Origin: Acidobacteriota bacterium
GTDB taxonomy: Bacteria > Acidobacteriota > Thermoanaerobaculia > Multivoradales > JAHEKO01
DNA: 7,280 nt
Reading direction: 5' to 3'
Assembly: GCA_027296385.1 (NCBI GenBank)
Contig: JAPUJD010000150.1
Coordinates: 1-7,280, forward strand
In this document: positions 1 to 5,973 of the stretch, one piece after another
Position numbering within the stretch: the stretch's first letter is position 1
Layout of the letters: each line of letters begins with the position of its first letter
Position numbers and translations under genes: made by a program
The notes under the pieces: generated by a model
Databases searched by the model: none
Told to the model about the DNA's origin: nothing
Seen by the model: the letters and a program-made list of their open reading frames with translations, nothing else

Positions 1-105
1 CGGCTCGTCCGAGGCGTCCATCAAGCCCAGGGCCACGAGCGAGACGGTACCCGAATTCAGCTCTCTCTGGAACTTCCTGACAACCGCTTTCTCGTCCACG
101 ATCAC
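1..105 (-). CDS. PadR-like transcriptional regulator, N-terminal 35 codons only (runs off the left edge)
   Basis: The minus strand is open from 153 to the window edge. From a GTG at 105 it encodes a charged start, then KFQRELNSGTVSLVALGLM, ending in DASDEP. The run L-x-x-G-T-x-x-L-x-x-L-x-L resembles helix 1 of the PadR winged-helix domain, which is normally followed by a GYEI/GYQI segment lying outside this window. PadR proteins are small dimeric repressors that often control their own promoter. The start is uncertain: in-frame GTG codons lie at 108, 105 and 99, with a GGAG at 113-110 that is 1, 4 and 10 bases away respectively. I list 105, and 99 is equally plausible. A strong promoter inside a palindrome lies just upstream, which fits autoregulation. 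Only 35 residues are visible, so the family call is moderate and any ligand or target is unknown. Confidence 0.6.
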   Translation of the reverse strand, partial: MIVDEKAVVRKFQRELNSGTVSLVALGLMDASDEP

Positions 106-150
106 CACTCTCCGTCGAAGGAGCCAGGGAGGATCACCCCGTTCCTGAGC

Positions 151-180
151 TGACTATACTATTAAATTAGTAATAGTCAA
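151..180 (-). promoter_or_regulatory. Promoter embedded in an AT-rich near-palindrome, upstream of the PadR-like gene
   Basis: Read on the minus strand, there is a -35 element TTGACT (180-175), a 16-base spacer and a -10 element TATAGT (158-153), placing transcription start near 146. The same bases form a near-palindrome at 151-179: left arm TGACTATACTA, centre TTAAAT, right arm TAGTA-A-TAGTCA, so 11-base arms with one bulged A. It is strikingly AT-rich against GC-rich surroundings. An operator that covers the -35, spacer and -10 of the regulator gene 3' of it is the usual arrangement for a self-repressing PadR protein. The promoter elements and symmetry are seen directly; PadR binding is inferred. 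Confidence 0.6.
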
Positions 181-221
181 GGTCACCACTGCCCCCAACC
201 TACCTCCGACCTCTCCTTCAG

Positions 222-1895
222 TCATCCCGACTCGTCGTCGACCAGGGCCCGGATCTCGTCGTCTTTGCCGGTCAGCTGCCAGCGAATCAGCGAGACGGGA
301 ATGACCCCCAGGGCGTCGAGGTCGGCGTAGAACCCGGAGAGGGTGAAGTCGTCTCCCAACTGGCGCGCCCGCTCGGTCAGCAGCCGCTCGATCAAGTACT
401 TGCCGCTGATGTAGCTCGTCCCATAGCCGGGCTGGCGCAGGTAGAGCTGCTGCTCGAAGCCGAGCAGGTCGAGGTCTTCCCGCATCCAGCCACGCGGGGT
501 CCACGCGACGTGGAAGTCCCGCGCCTCCTTCATGGTGAGCTCGTTGGCGTGCACGTAGAGTGACCCGAGGCCGCGCGCAGCGCGTTGGGCCAGCATGATC
601 CAGACGATCTCCCGCGCCCGCGGATTGTCGTCGTAGAGGCCGGCGTGCATCATCATCTCCTCGACCCCGGTGGCCAGACCCTCCGACCGGCTGTCGAAGA
701 TGTTGTAGAGCAACGGACCCCGACGCATCGGGCTGGCGTGGGGCTCCAGCTCCATCAGCGCGAGGTCGAACCAGTGGTAGAAGTGCGTCCACAGCGTCAT
801 CGGCTCGTAGTGGATCGCCGTCTGGAAGAAGTTGCGCGATTCCACCGGCGCAAACCGGCCGATGTGCGCCCGTAGCGCCGGATCCATGTAGTCGCGCACC
901 GGCAGGATGTCGGCCTCCTCGAGGAAGGTGAGGTACTTCGTCACCGCCTCGTTGGCTCGGCGGTCGTACTCTTGGGGACTCGAGATCGCTTCGAGCGGCG
1001 GCAAGTTCCGGTTGCGGTGCTCCTCCAGCGCAAGCGACGCGTGGGCGCGGTCGAGCTCGCGTTTGAGCAGGCCGACCTCCTCCTGCCAGGAGAGCGGCAC
1101 GAGGTGGACGTGGCGCAGATACCAGGTGTAGTTCTCCTTGCCGATCCCGGAGGGGGCTCTCTTCGAAGGCGCTTGCGCTTCGAGCCAGTCGACCAGGGCG
1201 AGGGTCGCTTCCAGGGCCGCTTCGATCGCCCCTTTCAAGGTGTCGCCGGCGTCCAGGGTGCTCTGGGCCAGGTCCTCCAGCGTCGCCGCCTGTCCGCGGA
1301 TGTTGCCAATGCCGGAGAGCCACAACTCGCGGGCGTTGCCGACGAGGTTCCCCCGGGCTTGCGTCAGCAGGGGCGGGATGGTGTTGAGCTCGTTCGTGAG
1401 CCTGTCTTGGGCTTCGGGGGCGAGCGGGAATGCATAGGTCCACAGCTCCACCAGGGCGTGGTGCGTGGGCCCCTCGTGCGCCGGCGTGTCGCTCTGAGCC
1501 GTCCACACCGATTGGTAGAAGGCCGGGTCGCGCGCCCACGGCCGCATCACCCGGAGGTTGAAGTCGAGCCCGTTCATCTCGGCCCGCACCAGATGGTGAT
1601 CGACCTGCTGCTCGATCGGCCAGCCGCTCGGGTCGATGGCGGTGAGCCTGGCCCTGTAGGCCCGCAGCTCCCTGCCTTGCCTCGCCATCGCCTCGGCGGT
1701 GTAATCCGGCGCGCCGTCTCGCAGGCCCGGATGCTCGAACTGCCGCCAGTCCTCGAAGAGGGCAACGAGGTCTCCGTAGGTACTGCCAGCGTCACTAAGT
1801 CCCCCCTGCGCTGTCGTCGGAGCGGTCGCAACGACCAGCGCGACCAGGGTCACTGAGATGAGCGAAAGACATCGGACTCGGACTTCAGGTTCCAT
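222..1895 (-). CDS. Secreted DUF885 family protein (peptidase-like), 557 aa
   Basis: This is a predicted exported, mostly helical protein of the DUF885 family, which is placed near zinc metallopeptidases of the MA type; the substrate is unknown. Residues 1-30 form a signal peptide (charged start, hydrophobic 11-24, small residues TTAQ before GG). Family hallmarks sit in the C-terminal half: SEGLATG at 404-410 (usual EGWA box), YVHANELTMKEARDFHVAW at 447-465 followed by PRGWMRED (usual VDTGLHxxGWTRE box), and QPGYGTSYISGKYLI at 488-502 (usual PGQALSYKIG box). The family's HExxPGHH segment is not recognisable; the matching place reads WTHFYHWFDLAL at 369-380, so metal binding may be altered. 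ATG at 1895 is preferred over the adjacent GTG at 1898 because AGGAG (1907-1903) is 7 bases from the ATG but only 4 from the GTG. It follows prsW by 57 bases and is probably the last gene of the train. Confidence 0.85.
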   Translation of the reverse strand: MEPEVRVRCLSLISVTLVALVVATAPTTAQGGLSDAGSTYGDLVALFEDWRQFEHPGLRDGAPDYTAEAMARQGRELRAYRARLTAIDPSGWPIEQQVDHHLVRAEMNGLDFNLRVMRPWARDPAFYQSVWTAQSDTPAHEGPTHHALVELWTYAFPLAPEAQDRLTNELNTIPPLLTQARGNLVGNARELWLSGIGNIRGQAATLEDLAQSTLDAGDTLKGAIEAALEATLALVDWLEAQAPSKRAPSGIGKENYTWYLRHVHLVPLSWQEEVGLLKRELDRAHASLALEEHRNRNLPPLEAISSPQEYDRRANEAVTKYLTFLEEADILPVRDYMDPALRAHIGRFAPVESRNFFQTAIHYEPMTLWTHFYHWFDLALMELEPHASPMRRGPLLYNIFDSRSEGLATGVEEMMMHAGLYDDNPRAREIVWIMLAQRAARGLGSLYVHANELTMKEARDFHVAWTPRGWMREDLDLLGFEQQLYLRQPGYGTSYISGKYLIERLLTERARQLGDDFTLSGFYADLDALGVIPVSLIRWQLTGKDDEIRALVDDESG

Positions 1896-1902
1896 CACGT
1901 TT

Positions 1903-1907
1903 CTCCT
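1903..1907 (-). promoter_or_regulatory. Ribosome binding site deciding the DUF885 start
   Basis: AGGAG on the minus strand is followed by seven bases and then ATG at 1895. The GTG immediately before it is only four bases away, so the ATG is the better start. Confidence 0.7.
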
Positions 1908-1952
1908 TGGTTTTTCGAACGCCCGACTTGGAGCCTTCCCGCCTCCCGCGCC

Positions 1953-2912
1953 CTACACTCGCCCCGGTGGGTCCGCCTCGTTGAGCCGCCGGATCCCCCA
2001 GAAGAACAGCGCCGCCCCGATAGCTAGCGGCGTGGCTCCGAGCAGAATGCCAGTGGCGGCGAGCAGCTCGGCTTCGGTGCCCTCTGCGAGGCCGAGCAAC
2101 CTGCCGGCGATGAACCCGAGAACGAGGACTCCGCCGAGGGTGGCCACGACCGCGCCGGCGCCGAGCAGGATCAGGCTGCTCGTCCGGCCGGGAGCAAGAC
2201 TCATGGCGCCGCCCGCCGGCGCGACTCGCAGCCGACGAGTCAGCCGCACCGCCAGGATCCACTCGCCGACCACGATCAGCGGCGCCATCGCGGTCAGGGC
2301 GACCAACAGAGGGACCGGCGCAGAGATCGATTCCCGAGCCCTGCCGACGGCCAGCAGCGGGAAGTCGTAGAGGCCGTGGAGCAGGATCGGCAGCAGGAGC
2401 GCCCAGGTCAGGAACCGGCCGCGCTCGGCGGAGAACTTCGCCCGGCCGACGAAGTAACCCATGATCGCACCCAGGAAGGCGTGCGACGGCACCGCCGTCA
2501 GGGCGCGGGTGACGGCCACGTCGAGCCCACCGCCGGCGACGTAGAGCACGTTCTCGAGGGTGGCAAAGCCGAGTGAGGCCACCACGCCGTAGATCACGCC
2601 GTCGATCGGCTCGTCGAATGCCCGGTGGCGGGCGGCAAAGAACCAGACGACGAGGAACTTGAACAGCTCCTCCGGAATCGCGGCTTGAACGAAAGCCGAC
2701 GCAAAGCCGTAGGCCAGCGGCGAGGAGATCTGGTCGAGCAGCGCGTCGAAGGGTCGAGCCACCAGCACCACGGGCAGTACCGTGGCGACTCCCAGGATGA
2801 AGACCGTCCACAAGACCCGGGGGGGCTCCGGGTAGACATCGCGCGAATGGAAGTACCACACGAGGAGCAGGGACGGCACGAGGGCCGAGAAGACGATGAA
2901 GGCGTGTGGCAC
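1953..2912 (-). CDS. prsW: PrsW family intramembrane metalloprotease, 319 aa
   Basis: This is a polytopic membrane protein of the PrsW/CAAX-protease-like group. In Bacillus the founding member cleaves the anti-sigma factor RsiW; the substrate here is unknown. The three catalytic-region motifs are present: EELFK at 81-85 (EExxK), FATLEN at 116-121 (FxxxE), and HGLYD at 179-183 (HxxxD), with an additional SHAFLG at 143-148. Hydrophobic segments begin at residue 4 and recur at about 33-54, 65-92, 104-126, 142-157, 167-190 and 200-222. Two further ones at 245-271 and 284-306 lie beyond the catalytic core, making it about 100 residues longer than the roughly 220-residue Bacillus protein. The GTG at 2912 was chosen because AGGAG (2922-2918) lies five bases upstream and the family's N-terminus begins here; the open frame continues upstream only inside the deaminase gene. 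It starts 23 bases after the deaminase stop, so the two are surely co-transcribed. Confidence 0.9.
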   Translation of the reverse strand: MPHAFIVFSALVPSLLLVWYFHSRDVYPEPPRVLWTVFILGVATVLPVVLVARPFDALLDQISSPLAYGFASAFVQAAIPEELFKFLVVWFFAARHRAFDEPIDGVIYGVVASLGFATLENVLYVAGGGLDVAVTRALTAVPSHAFLGAIMGYFVGRAKFSAERGRFLTWALLLPILLHGLYDFPLLAVGRARESISAPVPLLVALTAMAPLIVVGEWILAVRLTRRLRVAPAGGAMSLAPGRTSSLILLGAGAVVATLGGVLVLGFIAGRLLGLAEGTEAELLAATGILLGATPLAIGAALFFWGIRRLNEADPPGRV

Positions 2913-2935
2913 CCGGTCTCCTGACCTCGGCGCGC

Positions 2936-3418
2936 TCAGGTGATGCGGGTGAGCCGCTCGTCCTGAGGCCCTTCGACGCTCTGGACGGCAATCCCGTGGG
3001 TCGCGAGGTAGCCGAGGCCGTTCTCGCCGGCATAGCCGCCGCCGACCACGACGACTTTGGAGATTCCCGCGTGATGGATGAGCTTGGCGCACAGCAGGCA
3101 AGGCTCGCCAGTCACCAGGATCCAGGCGCCCTTGGTTGGCACGCCCGACGCGGCGCAGTTGCAGATCACGTTCATCTCTGCGTGGTGACAGCCGACTTCC
3201 ATCCGCGTGCCGGACTGGATCTCCAGCTCGTCGCGCTGGCAGACGTCGCCACCACACAGCTCGCCGCCGCCTCGCGGGCCACCGTTGTAACCGTCCATCA
3301 GCGTGACGTTGCGCTCCGGGTCGAGCAGCAGGGCTCCGAACTTGCGGCGCGGACAGTTCGAGGCCTTGGCCAGGGCCAGGCACTGCTCGATGCGGATGCG
3401 GATGTGCTTTTCCTTCAT
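2936..3418 (-). CDS. Deoxycytidylate (dCMP) deaminase family protein, 160 aa
   Basis: This is a cytosolic zinc deaminase that probably converts dCMP to dUMP, supplying thymidylate synthase. The active-site zinc motifs are intact: HAE at 79-81 (H79 ligand, E81 proton shuttle) and PCLLC at 106-110 (C107 and C110 ligands). MDGYNGGPRGGGELC at 41-55 matches the conserved GYNGxPRG substrate loop of dCMP deaminases. C55 and C60, with C77 just before the HAE motif, form the additional cysteine cluster that many dCMP deaminases use for a structural zinc. The 160-residue length is normal for a stand-alone enzyme. ATG at 3418 fits the family N-terminus, although no strong Shine-Dalgarno precedes it. A short hairpin (3441-3460) lies in its leader. 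prsW follows after 23 bases. Another small-nucleotide deaminase activity is possible, but the GYNGxPRG loop and cysteine cluster favour dCMP. Confidence 0.88.
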   Translation of the reverse strand: MKEKHIRIRIEQCLALAKASNCPRRKFGALLLDPERNVTLMDGYNGGPRGGGELCGGDVCQRDELEIQSGTRMEVGCHHAEMNVICNCAASGVPTKGAWILVTGEPCLLCAKLIHHAGISKVVVVGGGYAGENGLGYLATHGIAVQSVEGPQDERLTRIT

Positions 3419-3440
3419 CGCCCGCACAGGATACTCAATC

Positions 3441-3460
3441 CGGCGAGATAATCCTCGCCG
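3441..3460. other. Short perfect hairpin in the leader of the dCMP deaminase gene
   Basis: Seven-base arms CGGCGAG and CTCGCCG flank a six-base loop (plus strand ATAATC). It lies between the stop of the 99-residue gene (3496) and the deaminase ATG (3418), ending 22 bases upstream of that start. No T-run follows on the minus strand, so it is not a standard intrinsic terminator. It could be a weak attenuator, an mRNA processing or stability element, or chance in GC-rich DNA. Confidence 0.35.
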
Positions 3461-3495
3461 ACGTTCCCGCGACCGCCAGTGCTGCAGCGACCGAA

Positions 3496-3795
3496 CTACC
3501 GAAGCGCCACCGCTCCCAGATCGCGGATGGCAAAAACGTCGCGCCCGGTGTCCTGGTGCGACTCGACCCGGGCAACTTCGATGCGCAGGCCGCAAGAAGC
3601 GGCGGCTCTGCCGACGAGCCGCCGGATTCGAACCGCCGTGCCCTCGCGGAAGCCATCGAGGATCAGGTAAGACAGACCGGGCGTGGCGGTCTCGCAACGC
3701 AGGGAGAAGGCAGGCGGGCCGGTCCTGAGCTCCCTGGCAGGCCGACGATCGAGATTGTCGAGCAGGGCGTGGAATCTGTTTCTGTCGGGAGCCAT
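3496..3795 (-). CDS. Hypothetical protein, 99 aa, no family recognised
   Basis: I do not recognise this protein. It runs from ATG at 3795 to TAG at 3496 in the same direction as its neighbours and fills an otherwise empty gap between DUF533 and the deaminase. Roughly three quarters of its codons end in G or C by hand count, which is coding-like, though lower than I would expect from its neighbours. The N-terminus is charged (MAPDRNRFHALLDNLDRRP). The middle alternates hydrophobic residues as in beta strands (PAFSLRCE, LSYLILDGF, AVRIRRLVG, LRIEVARVE, RDVFAIRDLGAVAL), suggesting a small alpha/beta cytosolic protein. There is no signal peptide or membrane segment. Two cysteines are present (C35 and C69). 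The Shine-Dalgarno is weak (CCGAG next to the ATG). It could be a spurious frame, but no competing frame on either strand looks more like a protein. Confidence 0.5.
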   Translation of the reverse strand: MAPDRNRFHALLDNLDRRPARELRTGPPAFSLRCETATPGLSYLILDGFREGTAVRIRRLVGRAAASCGLRIEVARVESHQDTGRDVFAIRDLGAVALR

Positions 3796-3833
3796 CTCGG
3801 TTGCTTAGACACTCGAGCAGGTACGATCCTTCG

Positions 3834-3860
3834 CCTGAGGCGGTCGCGAGGGACCTCAGG
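3834..3860 (-). terminator. Stem-loop overlapping the DUF533 stop codon (weak terminator candidate)
   Basis: Inverted arms CCTGAGG (3834-3840) and CCTCAGG (3854-3860) surround a 13-base loop. The right arm includes the TGA stop of the DUF533 gene (3858-3856). No T-run follows in the direction of transcription, so intrinsic termination would be weak at best. It may instead protect the 3' end of the upstream message. Confidence 0.3.
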
Positions 3861-4521
3861 GCAACGCGCCGTCCGGCCCGTCGAGCATCTCCTCGAGCTC
3901 CTGCACCTGCTCCTGGTCGAGTCCGAGGCGCTGGGCGAGCCGGGCGAGGTAGTTGGCTTCCGCCGGAGTGTCGACGTCGATCGCCATCAGAGACGCGAGG
4001 TAGACCCGGCGCGCCAAATCCGGCGACGTGGCGTGGCTCGCCAACGTGGCGAGATCCATCGGATTCTCGAGCTCGGCGAGCAGAAATTCCCGCTCATCGG
4101 TGCCCGCCCCGGCCTCGTCGATCGCATCGAGAATCCGCCGACGCTCCTCGTCATCGAGGCGGTAGTCGGCGTTGGCGGCGGCGATCATCGCATGCACGAG
4201 CAGCAGCGCTTCGTCCCGATCCTCGGTCGAGCCCGGTGGTGGAGGCGGTGTCACCGGCCCAGCGTCAGTGGCCTGCATCGCAGCGAGGGAAGGCACCGGC
4301 AGGGGTGGCAGGGGCGGTCGATTCGCCGCCGGTCGGATATCCGCCTTCTCCTTCTGTGTGAAGTGCTCGAATGCCGCGATTGCCACGCCGAGAGCGCCCA
4401 GGCCGAGGGCGGCCTTGCGCAGGCCCAGGAACGAGGATCTCCGGCGACGGCGACGGCCTCGCCGCCCACCGCCGATCGCGCTTCGTACCAACGAGCCCAA
4501 CATTCGCTCGGCGTCGATCAC
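3856..4521 (-). CDS. DUF533 / TerB-like membrane-anchored protein (YebE type), 221 aa
   Basis: The order of parts matches DUF533 proteins, whose molecular role is unknown. There is a short N-terminus with MLGSLVRSAIGGG, an arginine tract at 20-28, one hydrophobic segment at about 32-52 (FLGLRKAALG to AIAAFEHF), a Pro-rich linker at 64-97 (PPLPPLPVP and TPPPPPG), then an acidic helical TerB-like domain at about 101-216. In that domain, MIAAANADYRLDDEERRRIL (112-131) and SLMAIDVDTPAEANYLARLA (177-196) are the two typical TerB-like helical repeats. The positive tract before the membrane segment predicts that the TerB domain lies on the far side of the inner membrane, if the positive-inside rule holds. 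GTG at 4521 is supported by AGAGGAG (4535-4529), seven bases upstream. It begins 25 bases after the propeller stop, so the two are likely one transcription unit. Confidence 0.82.
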   Translation of the reverse strand: MIDAERMLGSLVRSAIGGGRRGRRRRRRSSFLGLRKAALGLGALGVAIAAFEHFTQKEKADIRPAANRPPLPPLPVPSLAAMQATDAGPVTPPPPPGSTEDRDEALLLVHAMIAAANADYRLDDEERRRILDAIDEAGAGTDEREFLLAELENPMDLATLASHATSPDLARRVYLASLMAIDVDTPAEANYLARLAQRLGLDQEQVQELEEMLDGPDGALP

Positions 4522-4546
4522 CGAGACACTCCTCTTGCAAGATTCG

Positions 4547-5887
4547 TCATCGCTCGCCGGCGACCTCGGTCAAGCAGTACAGGTAGCGGTGCCCGCGGAG
4601 GAAGAGCTCATCGCCGGCGAGAGCCGGCGAGGCCGAGAAATCGTCGTCGAGGCTGTTCTGCGCCATGATGTCGAGCTCCGGTCCATGCCGCAAGACGAGG
4701 GTGTTGCCGTTGCGCCCGAGGATATAGACCCGGCCGGCGGCGGCCACCGGTGAGGCGTAGACCCCGTCTACGCCCGGCAGCCGCTCGGGCCCGAAGCGGG
4801 TCTCTCCGGTGGCGGCGTCGAGGCTGGTGAGGATGCCCGTGTTGACCTTGAGGAAGTAGATCTGCTCACCGTAGAGCAGCAGCGACGGCACGTAGGGCGT
4901 GTCGCGATCATGGGACCAGATCACCGCCGGAGTACCGGTCAGATCGCCGCGGGCATCAGCGAGCCTGATCGCCTGGAGAGCGCTGCCACGGAAACCGCTG
5001 GCGGCGTAGACCAGTCCGTTGCCGTAGACCGGCGAGGGAATGACGTTCACCGTCTGACCGCCGGCCTCCCAGAGAAGCTCGCCGGTGCCGACAGCGTACC
5101 CCCGCACGCGCCCGGTGGCGCTGACGATCACCTGCTCCCGGCCGGCGCTCTCGACGACGATCGGGGTTGCCCAGGAAGTGATCTCGTCGCGCTCACGTCG
5201 CCACACCTCGTCGCCGGTCGCCTTGTCGAGGGCAACGATGAAGGAGTCGCCCTCGTGGTCCCAGTTGACGAGCACCAGATCGCCGGTCAGGGCCGGCGAG
5301 CTACCCTCACCGAAACCACGCCGGGTCTGCATGTCGCCCAGGTCCTTCGACCACAGGAGCTCGCCGTCGAGGCTGTAGGCGTAGAGCCCTCGCGAGCCGA
5401 AATGGGCGATCAGAACCTCGCCGTCGGTCACCGCCGAAGCCGAGGCCCAGGTACCGTCGGTATGGGTGCCTTCGTGCGGCGTCTCCTCGCGAGCGACGCG
5501 CTGCCATACGGTCTCGCCGGTACCCCGATCGAGCGCGATGACGGTGAAGCGGATCGGTCCCGCCGGTGCCACACTGTAGCGGCGCTCAGCCGGGGGGGCG
5601 CTGGTCTCGCCCTCAGTCGCCGCCTCCACCGGTACCGCCGCCAATAGAAAGACTCGATCTTCCCAAACGATCGGTGAGGCGTGACCGCGTCCCGGGATCG
5701 GCACTTTCCAGCGCACGTTCTCGCTCTCGCTCCACCGCAGCGGCGGATCGGCGTCAGGGGAGGCGCCGGTGGCGAGCGGCCCACGCCACTGTGGCCAGGA
5801 GCTCGTCGTCGGATTCGCCGGGCCGTCGGCCGTGGCGAGCGGCACAACCAGGGCGAGACAGGCGAGCAACAGCAGCGTGTGCTTCAA
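4547..5887 (-). CDS. Secreted PQQ-like beta-propeller protein, 446 aa
   Basis: This is an exported WD/PQQ-type beta-propeller, related in fold to BamB and to quinoprotein dehydrogenases but without clear enzyme residues; a binding or scaffold role outside the inner membrane is most likely. Residues 1-20 are a signal peptide (KHT, then a hydrophobic stretch ending ATA before DG). WPQWRGP at 31-37 is the start signature of this propeller group. Blade motifs of the A-x-D-xx-TG-E-xx-W kind recur: ALDRGTGETVW (118-128), YSLDGELLW (171-179), ALDKATGDEVW (219-229), YAVGTGELLW (264-273) and SLDAATGETRF (355-365), giving at least six to seven blades. The start is TTG at 5887, because AGGAG (5899-5895) lies seven bases upstream; an in-frame TTG at 5905 precedes that site and is unlikely. 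It is first in the minus-strand train and has a paralogue at 6724. Confidence 0.88.
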   Translation of the reverse strand: MKHTLLLLACLALVVPLATADGPANPTTSSWPQWRGPLATGASPDADPPLRWSESENVRWKVPIPGRGHASPIVWEDRVFLLAAVPVEAATEGETSAPPAERRYSVAPAGPIRFTVIALDRGTGETVWQRVAREETPHEGTHTDGTWASASAVTDGEVLIAHFGSRGLYAYSLDGELLWSKDLGDMQTRRGFGEGSSPALTGDLVLVNWDHEGDSFIVALDKATGDEVWRRERDEITSWATPIVVESAGREQVIVSATGRVRGYAVGTGELLWEAGGQTVNVIPSPVYGNGLVYAASGFRGSALQAIRLADARGDLTGTPAVIWSHDRDTPYVPSLLLYGEQIYFLKVNTGILTSLDAATGETRFGPERLPGVDGVYASPVAAAGRVYILGRNGNTLVLRHGPELDIMAQNSLDDDFSASPALAGDELFLRGHRYLYCLTEVAGER

Positions 5888-5894
5888 TCGAGCG

Positions 5895-5899
5895 CTCCT
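5895..5899 (-). promoter_or_regulatory. Ribosome binding site deciding the TTG start of the propeller gene
   Basis: AGGAG on the minus strand is followed by CGCTCGA and then TTG at 5887, an ideal seven-base spacing. This places the start six codons inside the longest open frame and leaves a clean signal peptide at the N-terminus. Confidence 0.75.
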
Positions 5900-5973
5900 T
5901 TCCAACCGGCCGGCAATCCTACACCCTGATCATGGCTGTACGGTGGCGACCGCCTATACACTCGCGCCGGCGC

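Noticed and set aside
154..225. A 23-codon frame starting at an ATGA overlap with the DUF885 stop (225 to 154, minus)
   Set aside because: It is very short, ends inside the promoter palindrome, and would be carried on the DUF885 message without a conserved feature; probably chance.
154..1539. A 461-codon minus-strand open frame overlapping the DUF885 gene
   Set aside because: It is rich in Arg, Pro, Gly and Ala with no domain pattern and lies wholly within the DUF885 coding region; it is a GC-rich shadow frame.
972..1856. A 294-codon plus-strand frame antisense to the DUF885 gene
   Set aside because: Its composition is typical of antisense frames in GC-rich genes, and the opposite strand has clear family motifs and a signal peptide.
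1885..3033. A 382-codon minus-strand frame overlapping prsW
   Set aside because: The residues are low-complexity Arg/Ala/Pro/Gly without membrane segments, while the frame used for prsW carries all three protease motifs.
2913..3383. Longer N-terminus for PrsW up to 3383
   Set aside because: It would overlap nearly the whole deaminase gene and read as Arg/Pro/Gly-rich noise; GTG at 2912 has AGGAG five bases upstream.
2936..3418. An anti-phage deaminase defence gene (AvcD-like)
   Set aside because: The protein is a single 160-residue deaminase domain with no NTPase part and no toxin/RNA partner nearby; housekeeping dCMP deaminase fits better.
3419..3697. Longer N-terminus for the dCMP deaminase up to 3697
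   Set aside because: The extra residues are Arg-rich with no family similarity and overlap the 99-residue gene; ATG at 3418 matches the family start.
3556..4668. A 370-codon plus-strand frame antisense to DUF533 and the 99-residue gene
   Set aside because: It has no recognisable domain and spans several minus-strand genes, including their intergenic gaps; the DUF533 frame has RBS and domain support.
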